Below are positions 51,601 to 58,000 of a stretch of DNA of 64,000 nt, piece after piece. The notes below the pieces were generated by a model, which did no database searches, was not told the DNA's origin, and worked only from the letters and a program-made list of their open reading frames with translations. The translations under genes were made by a program, and so were the position numbers. The stretch spans positions 84,467,537-84,531,536 of the forward strand of contig JAOWCC010001589.1 in assembly GCA_030867875.1 (NCBI GenBank), given 5' to 3'. This DNA comes from Actinernus sp. WN-2022 (taxonomy: Eukaryota > Cnidaria > Anthozoa > Actiniaria > Actinernidae). Each line of letters starts with the position of its first letter. The first letter of the stretch is position 1.

Positions 51601-51727
51601 AATTTCAATATGTTTAACGAGTTATAGCTAGGTCGATTATCACTGTACCAAGTGTGTGTAGCTTTTGCACAGCATTCGTGACCATTCCAGCAAGCTCCGA
51701 GGACTGAGAACTTCGAGACAGCATCAT
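18650..51727 (-). CDS. Long coiled-coil protein, 29 coding exons, 807 aa; probable ciliary protein (CCDC175-like candidate)
   Basis: Exons, 5' to 3' on the minus strand: 51649-51727, 51410-51516, 43710-43821, 43100-43152, 42451-42533, 40970-41047, 39446-39500, 38360-38458, 38100-38155, 36861-36924, 36551-36660, 34724-34805, 32942-33014, 29293-29356, 29040-29150, 27815-27886, 26946-27081, 26226-26357, 25597-25659, 24858-24933, 24390-24469, 24133-24275, 23745-23754, 22891-22993, 20691-20734, 20451-20527, 20056-20141, 18941-18973, 18650-18792. They total 2424 nt, and every junction keeps phase with GT/AG borders. The start MMLSRSSQSSELAGMV follows an in-frame stop. After a short N-terminal region comes YKLQYFPGDIRSEVQ, then about 600 residues of heptad-rich coiled coil (for example IEKLQEELVDSESALDTRRK). 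The last ~60 residues are basic and Pro/Ser-rich (TTTSPRRNSLEEIPPSRR). No enzyme motif. CCDC175 is proposed only from length and style, as recalled. The shared promoter with CFAP36 and its X-box favour a cilium role. Confidence 0.85.
20395..20412 (+). repeat. Poly-G tract
   Basis: A nearly uninterrupted run of G (gaaggggggggggggggga) within an intron of the coiled-coil gene, between exons 26 and 27. Confidence 0.85.
21001..21129. mobile_element. Hairpin MITE with ACGGTGGC ends
   Basis: cacggtggc at the left and gccaccgtg at the right; inner inverted similarity includes gaatatatgaattt against its diverged inverse. 129 bp, non-coding. Confidence 0.7.
21457..21583. mobile_element. Short inverted-repeat element (CCAGTTTACGGTTCAG)
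   Basis: ccagtttacggttcag at 21457-21472 is inverted exactly as ctgaaccgtaaactgg at 21568-21583. Intronic. Confidence 0.7.
21670..21725 (+). repeat. GC-rich short tandem repeats
   Basis: ggcgggcgggcgggcgg followed by ggacggacggac, in an intron of the coiled-coil gene. Possible G-rich structure on this strand. Confidence 0.7.
23136..23480 (+). repeat. Tandem repeat of 110-125 bp, three copies
   Basis: Units start at 23136, 23261 and 23371 with aaaccatcttgactttccag and end with cacgagaagtattttgg. The first is 125 bp and the next two 110 bp; the length difference lies in the cccctaccagata run. Located in the intron between exons 23 and 24 of the coiled-coil gene. Confidence 0.9.
23481..23644. 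mobile_element. Inverted-repeat element with CACGGCACTCCTAA ends
   Basis: cacggcactcctaa at 23483 and ttaggagtgccgtg twice near the right side (about 23606 and 23626). The doubled right terminus suggests a partial tandem of the end. Confidence 0.6.
23745..23754 (-). other. Predicted 10-nt microexon (exon 23 of the coiled-coil gene)
   Basis: On the minus strand a pyrimidine-rich tract ends in gtgtcaag, then GTTAAAAGAG, then GTGAGT. Joined to the AG left by exon 22 it encodes RLKE (residues about 643-646) and restores phase 0 for exon 24. Without it, exon 22 spliced to exon 24 reads into a stop within ten codons. The sequence therefore requires an extra exon of length 1 mod 3, and this one fits. 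Confidence 0.75.
24590..24740. repeat. Dispersed repeat copy (gcatgccgta family)
   Basis: taccgtaactctgtaac, aaccatttcaatgtcatggc and cccactcatac are shared with copies at 17828-17990, 18236-18380 and 34199-34390, and in reverse at about 27230-27450. It lies in an intron of the coiled-coil gene. Confidence 0.75.
24990..25515. mobile_element. Foldback element, arms about 200 bp
   Basis: ggccttttgcagaaatgcaa and cacgtgattgtactggatgg at the left return in inverse as ccatccagtacaatcacgtg and ccagcaaaaggcc at the right. Further inside, gttagcaaaacctgtttgta and tcaatcgattg are also mirrored. Related copies lie at about 28795-29030 and 48310-48560. Confidence 0.8.
27230..27450 (-). repeat. Dispersed repeat copy, reverse orientation
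   Basis: Reverse-complement member of the gcatgccgta family. The phrase gttacggtaagttacagtaa is locally repeated, indicating slippage within the copy. A 31-bp phrase ending in caatcgtactatgctc is repeated about three times immediately after it (27455-27570). Confidence 0.7.
28080..28110 (+). repeat. AAT microsatellite
   Basis: A short (aat)n run in the large intron between exons 15 and 16 of the coiled-coil gene, preceded by a (caata)n run near 27950 and tttatttatccacgtt, resembling a retroelement tail. Confidence 0.7.
28333..28795. mobile_element. Composite MITE, copy 1 of 2
   Basis: A hairpin (ggagtgcaattttggtctga against its inverse tcagaccaaaattgcactcc) is followed by about 300 bp ending in tttcaaaatgaatataatta. 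The whole unit matches 40366-40826. Confidence 0.75.
29374..29482. mobile_element. MITE, ATCAAAAAC / CCAGGGG family, copy 1
   Basis: tatatcaaaaacgag at the left and ctcg/cgagtttttcatat at the right, with an inner stem taccaggggtccaa/ttggatcccctggta. Copies 2 and 3 are at 32518-32660 and 59771-59931. It lies 18 bp from exon 14 of the coiled-coil gene. Confidence 0.8.
29578..29774. mobile_element. MITE, second copy of the family nested in the H3-like gene
   Basis: gcttgcctgtttgttgcccc and its inverse ggggcaacaaacaggcaagc are the arms; the centre contains attggtacatttcctcttgg as at 3668-3890. Confidence 0.85.
30001..30471. mobile_element. Inverted-repeat element flanked by 64-bp direct repeats
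   Basis: ttaagtaatggtccagataa with gaactgtagt at the left is mirrored by actacagttcttacctggac and cattacttaa at the right. A segment of about 64 bp (ctctgccaggcacgttcaca...) occurs on both sides, at about 29938-30000 and 30473-30537, in direct orientation. Confidence 0.7.
30800..30976. mobile_element. Hairpin MITE, about 177 bp
   Basis: Arms of about 70 bp: agacgcatgtacgcagggtt at the left, aaccctgcgtacatgcgtct at the right, continuing to accagcgagaaggtg and caccttctcgctggt around a ~35-bp loop. Confidence 0.9.
31169..31258. repeat. Nested palindromes (cruciform-prone)
   Basis: agtattctctatatagagaatact occurs twice, each copy itself palindromic, and the two are joined by the inverted aaggctat/atagcctt. 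The whole 90 bp is also an inverted repeat. Confidence 0.9.
31367..31510. mobile_element. Hairpin MITE, about 144 bp
   Basis: gttagataatg and gagttctatgtgattt at the left; aaatcacatagaactc and cattatctaac at the right. The centre has tagaaaaccactcg/cgagtggttttcta type pairing. Confidence 0.85.
31649..31857 (+). repeat. 41-bp tandem repeat, five copies
   Basis: The unit gactgtattggctgtcaacc followed by tcattaattagtcatgagttt is repeated head to tail with single-base changes (ca/tg in tcacgag versus tcatgag; one gtactgg). Intronic in the coiled-coil gene. Confidence 0.95.
32270..32446. mobile_element. Perfect 81-bp-arm palindromic MITE
   Basis: The left arm 32270-32350 and right arm 32366-32446 are exact reverse complements over 81 bases, separated by 15 bases. 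The direct repeat gcaacaaaata flanks it (32261-32271 and 32447-32457), consistent with a target-site duplication of about 10 bp. Four mirror-image spurious ORFs arise from it. Confidence 0.95.
32518..32660. mobile_element. MITE, ATCAAAAAC / CCAGGGG family, copy 2
   Basis: taatatcaaaaactcgagc at the left; gtttcaccaggggatccaaa and its inverse tttggatcccctggtgaaac form the inner stem. Compare 29374-29482 and 59771-59931. Confidence 0.85.
33660..33990 (+). repeat. Degenerate tctgggatagggta repeats, array 1
   Basis: At least six diverged copies of ggtctgggatagggtatg separated by A/T-rich spacers, ending in agggtcagggttttgagg, then ctccgcggcacacacctac. The same ending (agggtcagggtttcgac, then ctctgtggcacacccctat) closes the region at 49230-49610, so both belong to one dispersed family. 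Confidence 0.75.
34199..34390. repeat. Dispersed repeat copy (gcatgccgta family)
   Basis: The most complete copy: it opens with atcgtatgagtgggccgat and closes with the inverse-like cccactcatacgaaatctg, so the family itself has short inverted ends. Confidence 0.75.
34392..34680. mobile_element. MITE copy (family of 6855 and 41838)
   Basis: gcccaattttgttatcatta, catcaagtaaatagtt and gttgcgcctatgagttata align with 6855-7203. The right end is truncated before exon 12 of the coiled-coil gene. Confidence 0.65.
34858..35880. mobile_element. PIF/Harbinger-like non-autonomous element (TAA flanked)
   Basis: ggcctacggcaaacgtcgaa at 34861 and its inverse ttcgacgtttgccgtaggcc ending at 35877 are terminal repeats. 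TAA flanks both sides (34858-34860 and 35878-35880), matching the 3-bp TWA duplications of PIF/Harbinger elements. Several internal copies of ggcaaacgtcg occur. An open frame at 35033-35323 (96 residues, basic then hydrophobic, RRRWLLLQVALLAMFLAF) is not recognisable as a transposase. Confidence 0.75.
36166..36262 (-). repeat. tRNA-derived SINE fragment
   Basis: On the minus strand, ccagttagctcggtggttaa gcgccg resembles a pol III A box and cggcttcaaaccccggccgg a B box, at tRNA-like spacing. The 5' and 3' ends do not pair into an acceptor stem and ggaccaacacgaaatc continues past the tRNA end. A tRNA-derived SINE is more likely than a tRNA gene. Confidence 0.65.
37938..38012 (+). repeat. 11-bp tandem repeat (GAGAATCAACT)
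   Basis: About seven copies of gagaatcaact/gggaatcaact in the intron between exons 9 and 10 of the coiled-coil gene. Confidence 0.9.
38710..38860 (+). repeat. Dispersed repeat (gaagggctagcgctcgaaac family), copy 1
   Basis: ctgacgaagggctagcgctc gaaacgtcagc, then tgctactcgctttcca and agtttttacaggaact. The same series occurs at 53690-53945. I recall this phrase as widespread in cnidarian genomes; that is recollection, not a search. Confidence 0.75.
39760..40200 (+). repeat. Degenerate ccttttaggggt repeats and poly-C tract
   Basis: tccttttaggggtaac, tcttttagggggtcc and taccttttaggggtc recur about every 60 bp, then a C-rich run at 40150-40192. Non-coding. Confidence 0.7.
40366..40826. mobile_element. 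Composite MITE, copy 2 of 2
   Basis: Matches 28333-28795 along its length (hairpin, attatattcattctgaaatc, then gaaacaccagtgatttcaaa). It ends about 145 bp from exon 6 of the coiled-coil gene. Confidence 0.75.
41838..42261. mobile_element. TTAA-flanked MITE with ~115-bp arms
   Basis: ttaaagtgcctatgaagctt at the left and its inverse ending ggcactttaa at the right. The arms stay near-identical through ctacatcaagtgaatagtag and gctgtgccgctgagttaag. TTAA lies on both sides. Confidence 0.9.
42783..43055. mobile_element. Inverted-repeat element next to exon 4
   Basis: atagaccattttcttaagta and tgcacacgcaa at the left; ttgcgtgcacatacctgag and aaaatggtctat at the right. ggcgggcc recurs inside. It ends 45 bp from exon 4 of the coiled-coil gene. 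Confidence 0.8.
44745..46620 (+). pseudogene. Ty3/gypsy pol fragment (RT, RNase H, integrase), decayed
   Basis: Reverse transcriptase is visible in two frames: PSVFVRKKDGTKRFCIDYHK and FSTLDFASGYWQVE (44745-44995), then after a frameshift LVYLDDIIMYSR with the YLDD active site, and FLGLASYYTWFI (45094-45573). RNase H remnants follow with several frame breaks. From about 46070 come integrase pieces: CLVPEMLRALHDAPTASHLG in the zinc-binding region, then LDMLGPLPVSEAGNKYISIV in the core, and HYPQSDGQVEMFNRPL around 46550 with the catalytic Glu. Multiple stops and shifts make it a dead copy. No flanking LTR was recognised. Confidence 0.85.
46928..47239 (-). pseudogene. Ty3/gypsy integrase C-terminal fragment, inverted
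   Basis: The minus strand encodes DPFHSLMFGRDVRLPVDVLF followed by EEAHETAKEHLKTALRRQKD, the stretch that normally follows the integrase core. Orientation is opposite to the pol segment at 44745-46620 and to the tail at 48926, so an internal inversion or a second inserted element is implied. Confidence 0.75.
47575..47884. mobile_element. MITE inside the gypsy remnant
   Basis: cacaggcagcccaggatcac and cagtgtatggaaattaacag at the left are mirrored by ctgttaatttccatacac and ctgggctgcctgtg at the right. A second pair, gtgtgtcttaatgtggttgt and its inverse, lies in the middle. Confidence 0.85.
48310..48560. mobile_element. Foldback family fragment (see 24990-25515)
   Basis: aggccttttgcagctagtca, agatcgacaatcgattggag and tttttgccatccagcacaat are all shared with 24990-25515 and with 28795-29030. 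Confidence 0.7.
48926..49152 (+). pseudogene. Ty3/gypsy pol C-terminal tail
   Basis: TYRIREDGPRGKTKVGHFNL followed by LKPY is the GPY/F-type chromodomain-proximal end of gypsy integrases. It is in the same orientation as 44745-46620 and probably belongs to the same insertion, now split by 2.3 kb of rearranged DNA. Confidence 0.75.
49230..49615 (+). repeat. Degenerate aaatagggtat repeats, array 2
   Basis: ccttaaatagggtat and variants recur about eight times. It ends in agggtcagggtttcgac like the array at 33660-33990. Confidence 0.75.
50140..50460. repeat. Dispersed repeat copy (also at 1360-1650)
   Basis: aatcaagttctaaactaaat, aagtaaaaccaatcgtgaat and gattggctcattgtgttttc align in order with 1360-1650. 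Ends gagtgttgaaag and gataacactcaact are weakly inverted. Confidence 0.75.
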
Positions 51728-52096
51728 CAAAAAGACGTTGAAGACTTTCAGTTACATGTATTTGTTCCAGCCGCCATGTTGAAACGTAAACTTTGGTAAC
51801 CGCGGCAACAAAAGGAATGGGTACCAGTTGGGAAATTTATGTTGGGAGGAGGTAGGGTATATTCTAATTTCACATTTAAATATTAGCATTGATTACCAAT
51901 GCTTTTATGAAATGGATAATTAGCTTTTTTTATACTATCATTATAGCAATTATATTTAATTTGATATATATATTTTTTGTTTTAACATTTTCTTCGAGGC
52001 AAAAATAAATTTGTGTCCCAGCCCCTCCCCTGAAATATATTTTTTATCTTGATAGCGAGACTTTATTCATCACATTGTCATTAGAAGGAAATCGTA
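51728..52096. promoter_or_regulatory. Bidirectional promoter between the coiled-coil gene and CFAP36
   Basis: A gap of 369 bp separates the two divergent start codons. It contains the X-box at 51796-51809 and no other clear motif; the part near CFAP36 is A/T-rich with no obvious TATA box. Head-to-head ciliary genes sharing one RFX site are a known arrangement, and this layout fits. Confidence 0.75.
51796..51809. promoter_or_regulatory. RFX X-box motif
   Basis: GTAACC-GC-GGCAAC matches the consensus GTNRCC-N(0-3)-RGYAAC at every defined position. It lies 69 bp upstream of the coiled-coil ATG and 288 bp upstream of the CFAP36 ATG, within the range typical of ciliary X-boxes. Near-palindromic, so it can serve both directions. 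Confidence 0.75.
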
Positions 52097-55000
52097 ATGG
52101 CAGCTGATTCAGAATTTGTTTTCGACGCTGTAGTCGGCTTTCTCACATCCCCAATTTGGAATACTCCTGTTCTCACATTTATAGAACAGAAATGCATAGG
52201 TACGTTATACTCTCTTTCTTATTTTTCATCGCTTTGCGCGAGGAAAGGTAGTTTAAATAGCTTTTACATTTATACATAGGACATGTATGTAGATAGGGAG
52301 GTCAGACCCAGGCCGCGCCGGCTTTGGATCGAGTGTTCGATTTTGCGCGATTGCACGTGAATCGGATTTTTGAACGTCCACTAAATCCTTATTTTAAGAG
52401 CTAATAAAATCATATTTTAACCAGTTATAAACATACATCATATCTGTTATTTACCGAAGTTTGAACTTTGTAAGTCAACGTTTTACCAAGATTTCAGATT
52501 GCCAAACTTGGAGCCGCGCGCTCATAAACCATTTCAAGATGGCCGTGGCACCGGATTTTCTACTCACACTACCCTGGAAAGTTGTTAGCGACATGTGAGC
52601 CTCTCTTTCGATCTTATTGCCATTGGAGACCATCAATCAGGCAGGAACAGGCTTTCATTTGCCACCTTGAACTTTCTTCATCGTTTCCGGTAAGTCATGT
52701 TGTCTTTGAAGTGAAGTTTTCATCGTTGAATTATTCATACCATTTCTAAACATGGCGAAAAGTTCTCCCAAAAAAATGAAAATGCAATTCATGTAAAATA
52801 TTTTGCTGTTATTTTTAAATCAATAGAAAGAGAGGCTCACGTGTCGAAATTGCTTTTCATTTCGTAAGTCACACGATTTTCTTGGCAAGACGGAGGGCGC
52901 GCGTTTGAATGAAACTGACCGAAGTTTGAAGTTGGCTTGCCGTTGAGGGATTTTGGATATGGTTTCTCCGGGATCTTTTCTTCTTCTTTTTTCTTGCGAA
53001 AGGGGGGAAATGGATCATTGAATGTAGTCAGCAGTGTTTTATTGTATGTTGTGTAAGGGAGTTGATTTTATGGAAGCCCCGAAGGAGGATCTTTTTATTG
53101 AATGAAATTCAGTTGTTAATTTGCTCGATTTCCCGGCTCAGAGGAAGGCAAGTTTTGTCCAAGTTGAATATTTAAACATGAATTATTCATCAAAAATGTC
53201 GATTTAAAGCAGGACAATTTTCGATCAATTAAATAGAACACTTGATCAATGCTTTCTATTCGTTTTTACCGAGAATTAACAAGCCGCTCATGAGTCGTTT
53301 CCACTTTTTATTTCGCAAGTTGACGGCGATGGAATATTTAGGCACGCAAATTTGTGAATGAAACTGAGCGAAAGTTGGTTTTCTTTACACAGTTTTTCCA
53401 TGATCTTTTCTTCTTCTTTTTATTGTGAAACTGGGGGAGATATTATTGGAACTAATCGGAAGTGTTTTATTGTTTCTTCGGGGCTTCGATGAAATCAACA
53501 ACTAGGCTTTTTCTATTGCCCATATATGGGATTAAATCAGTTGTTAATTTGCTCGATTTCAAGAACAAGAAGCCTATATTTTAATAGTAGCACTACAGCT
53601 TACCACTTTACATCACATTCTTTACACTTACTAGTGCTACGCGGCAAACATGATTTCATATCATAACTACATATTTATATTTTAATAAACACGGGTATAA
53701 TCAACTAAAGTCGATTGAGGTATGCTAACCGCCATGGAAAGCGAGTAGCAGCTGATGTTTCAAGCGCTCGCCGTTCGTCAGAGCCCTTTTTATACTCTGA
53801 TGAAGGGCTAGCGCTCGAAACGTCAGCTGCTACTCGCTTTCCACGGCGGTTAGCATACCTCAATCAACTCAGTTCAGTTGATTATACCAGTGTTTATCCT
53901 CCCTGCTGACGCAGACCAACACTAGTTTTTACAGGAACTTAATTATAAGTCACACATATTTTTTTTAAACTGAGGATTTCCCGGGCAGAGTGAAGGTGAC
54001 AAATTTGAGGAGAATTGTTTTTGAATGTTTGGATATGTTATAGACTGTTTTGTTGTTAAGTCTTGGTAACTTTGTTGGTGTAATGTGATTGTTTTTATAA
54101 GGAATTGTTGGATGTCACTGTCAGTAATTTGTCAGTGGACAAATCAGCAGCACGGAGCTCAGGGAAGGCAAGTTATCTGTTGGTATATTTTGGGAGCGCT
54201 TTTGTTTTCGTCATGTTAATATTTTTACCTGGGCCAACATAGCATATTGGGGCAGTGTACAGGGATTTGTTGTAGACGAATGCTGGTGTTGGTAATGTGG
54301 AGAGTTTGTCAGGACTGACTGTTGGATGGTTTCAGAAGGCTAGTATGCTTGCTGCAGTGTGTACATAGTTTTTGAATAGTGATAAACAAGTTTTATTTTG
54401 TTTTGTTTTCATTTTGGTGATGTTCCCTGCTAGCAGAGGCCTCTCTCTGTCTTTGTAAAATGGAAGACATTTGTTGTCTATAGGCTTATACATGTAATGA
54501 TATCATTGTTGAGCTGCCACTTAATATACATAGTCCAGTGAAATAATACTACTGCAATCTCTATGAGCCTTTGTAAATGTGGTTCCATCCAGATCACTCA
54601 CTATCTACTGTCATTCACAAAATGCATTAACTGTGGGATTTATTTTGTCACTTAAGGCTTTCATTTCTTTTTTCTGAGTGTCTATCAAAGTTTGGATGTT
54701 CTTTTTACCTTCTCCTGGTTTAGAATTCTTTAACTGTCAAAAAACATAGTATCATAAAAAAGCAGGGATTGAAATCCACCTCCACATGGAACAATCTGGA
54801 AACTGTATGACAATATGTACATTATTTTTTAGCTAAGCAATTGATATGGCAGAGGAAAGTGACAGGATCAGTGTTATCATTCAACATAAAAGACCAGTTG
54901 AATTTTGCTGAAAATTAAAAGATTAAGGAGGCTTATGGTATATTAAAACAACAAATTAAGTTAATTGAATATTCTCTGCACAACCTAAAAGCATGAGTGA

Positions 55001-58000
55001 TTATCATAATTTGTATTTGTTTTCTTCATGTTAATATTTGTACCTGGACCGACATGGCATATTGTGGGCTTTGTGACACTCGGCTTTGCATGTTTTTTTG
55101 TGTGTGCAGTGTGGTTCCTTTTTGACAGGGGGGGGGGGGGGGGGGGGCAAATAAAGTCTTTATTATATAGAGTGGAAGATCTGAGTGGAATGATTGCATA
55201 AGTGAGTTTTGCAGGACCAACAAGTCACTTTTTCAAGGGGGAGGTTTTCAGATGACGTACATAAAATAGGGAGGTGTACATGGATTTGTTGTCGTTGAAT
55301 GCTGGCATTAGTATTAAATGTGGAGAAGGTGGTCAGAACTGACAGTTGGGGAAGTTAGCTGGTTTTGAGTTTGGATGGTTGCAGAAGACTAATATGTTTG
55401 CTACAGTGTATGCATAGTTTTTGTATAGTGATGGACAAGTTTTATTTTGTTTTGTTTTCATTTTGATGGCAGCAGTCAATTGTAATGTGTCTACAATGTA
55501 TAAGCTTATAATGTATGGATGACTCATTGTTGAACACTTAATACATAGTCCAGTGAAAGAATACTGCTGTAATATCTGTGAGCCTTTGTTGTGGTTCTAT
55601 CCAGATCACTCCATATCTTTTTTTATGTTATTCACAAAATGCATTAACTGTGGGATTTATTTTGTCACTAGGCTGTGCCATTTATTTCATTTCATTTTTC
55701 AAAGTGTCTATCAAAGTTCAGATATTCTTTTTACTTTCTCCTGGTTTAGAAGTCTTCAACCATTAAAAAAACATAGTATCATAAAAAAAACAAGGATTGA
55801 AATCCATCTCCACCTTCCCATGGAGCAATCTGAAAACTATGACATTGTATATAACATGTATATACATGTTATTTTGTGGATTTGCTCCAAGTCAAATTCA
55901 CTGAGTCACTGGGTAAGCGATTACTGGGTCAAAAATCGAGCGCAAGAATCGAAGCGAGAAGTGAGTTTGACTTAATTGTTTCACTTGCAGGAAATTGGGG
56001 GATTATGTTTTGGCGCGAAAACATGTTTCAGGGGTGAAGCTTACATTTTGCGCCTTTGACAAACTCTTTCCAAGTACAATCAAATTGTAAATACCACATC
56101 CACGGTCGACTGACTTGACACGTCAATATACAATGCCTGAAAAATGACGCTTTGTGATTGGGCATATCTTAGTATGTCATAAGCCATGCCTCCAGTTGAA
56201 AAATCAACCAGTAAATTTGGTGCGCTGCAAGTGGGAAAAATCCTGTCGTGTGGGGGGCTAAGTTGAGAAAGTCTAGTTATTTTGTAGCTGTGCGATTGAT
56301 ATGGCACAGCTTGTTTGTTGAATGTTGTTGAAAATTAAAAGATTGAAGAAGCTTATGATAGATTAAAATAACAAATTAAGTTAATTGAACATTCTCTCCA
56401 CAACCTAAAAGCATGAGTGATTCTCATAATTTGCCATTGTTTTCCTTTGTCTTATTAAAAGTATGCATTATTGTGAGAAGTGATACAGTTAACAGAAAAG
56501 GTCATGGATTAAGTGTTGCCATAGCAACCAGTGACGTCATAAGAATATGTTTTGCACACTCCCTCTTAAATACTTGCATGGCCTGGCAAATATCAATTAA
56601 ACCACTTAATAATGCTAATTTGTAAAAAAAAAAACATTTATATGTATCACTTGTTGCTATGGTAACCAATGACATTGTCGTCTCGTTAAAATTCAGAGTT
56701 AATTGTGACAATCAAGGAATATGTGAGATATAGCATATTGCTTTCAAACCATTTAATTTGCCTTTCATCTAGAAGAAATGCCATATTTTAACACTAATTA
56801 GTGTGTTGCTATGGTAACCAATGATGTCATCATCTCATTAGTGACAATGGAATAACATTTTAAAGATGTGAGGTATCGTATACTTCCATCGAACCATTTA
56901 ATTTGCCTTTCATTTAGAAGAAATGCCATATTTTAACACTAATTAGTGTTGCTATGGTAACTAATGACATCATCATCTCATTAGTGATGTTACAGTGTGC
57001 GGCTTGATGAGACCTGTCACCTGTCCAAATTTGGTGAAGATTAGTTAATGAGAACTAATTTTATGACACAATTAGTTTTAAAATCAACATTTGGTTTCAA
57101 TACTGTTTGGTGCCACCAGCTCAGGCTTATCTAAATGGTTGTAATGTAATCCTTTGTCATCCTTTGTCCAAATGACACCCCAAAATCTGAATATTCAAAA
57201 AATCACAACTTTGCCAATTCTTGGCCGATCTTGAAAATTTTACCACCAAAATTCTCATTAGGGTGAGATCTATTCATTTATGCTATTTGTTTTGTGGTTT
57301 GAATGACTGTAAATTTTGGTCTGACCTCCCTAATGTAGATACAATCTCTAAATGTCAGTAATAACTAATATAGTGAAAGTATAGGATAAAGCTGAAAAAT
57401 ATTGAGTGGGTGAATTTATTTGGTGTTTTCATTCTTCTACTCCAGTATTTGATCCAGACGGAGAGAGCCATGAATCATATAAAGAAATACATGAAGAGTA
57501 CAAGACCTTGGTAAGGCGTTTTTAGAAATTATTCTGTATATTATTTTTGTTCTCAAACTACTATTGTGGTTTTTCATCAGTTATCTGCCTTAACATTTTT
57601 CTCGCTGAATAGCTCAATTATCAATCCAAACTTTAAGTATTTTCTTTACATTAGCTCGAAAGATTATCTGAAGAGGTGATAAGGGAATCACGGAAATTTT
57701 AACAATTGAATTGTCCATCCTTCCTAGAATATTTGTAACTGTGTGACATATTAATAAATTGAAATAACGTAATTGTTTTCCGTATGTCAATAATCATTTG
57801 TTTTTTACTTAGAATATAGTATATTATGATGTGGAGATAATTATGCCTCAAAAGAGATAGCAGACATTATTATTATTTTATATTAAGCACTTATCATCAG
57901 CTTCCCAGAGGGGCTAGGGGGGAATGAAACTCCGGGCAAATGTGGGGACTTTGCAAAGCCCCCATATTACCCCACAAGGCAAGGCAAGCCCCCAACAGGA

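Larger units (their letters stand above)
52200..57445 (+). other. CFAP36 intron 1
   Basis: Apart from elements listed separately, it contains diverged internal duplications. The phrase with gatcttttcttcttcttttt through agtgttttattg near 52970-53045 resembles that at 53400-53475. A larger duplication pairs about 54230-54830 with about 55030-55830 (gtttgctacagtgtatgcat, attaactgtgggatttattt, aacatagtatcataaaaaa). A run of about 22 G lies at 55125-55147. Confidence 0.6.

Noticed and set aside
55553..55975. A 140-residue frame in CFAP36 intron 1
   Set aside because: It lies in a diverged tandem duplication whose other copy is not open; no domain features.
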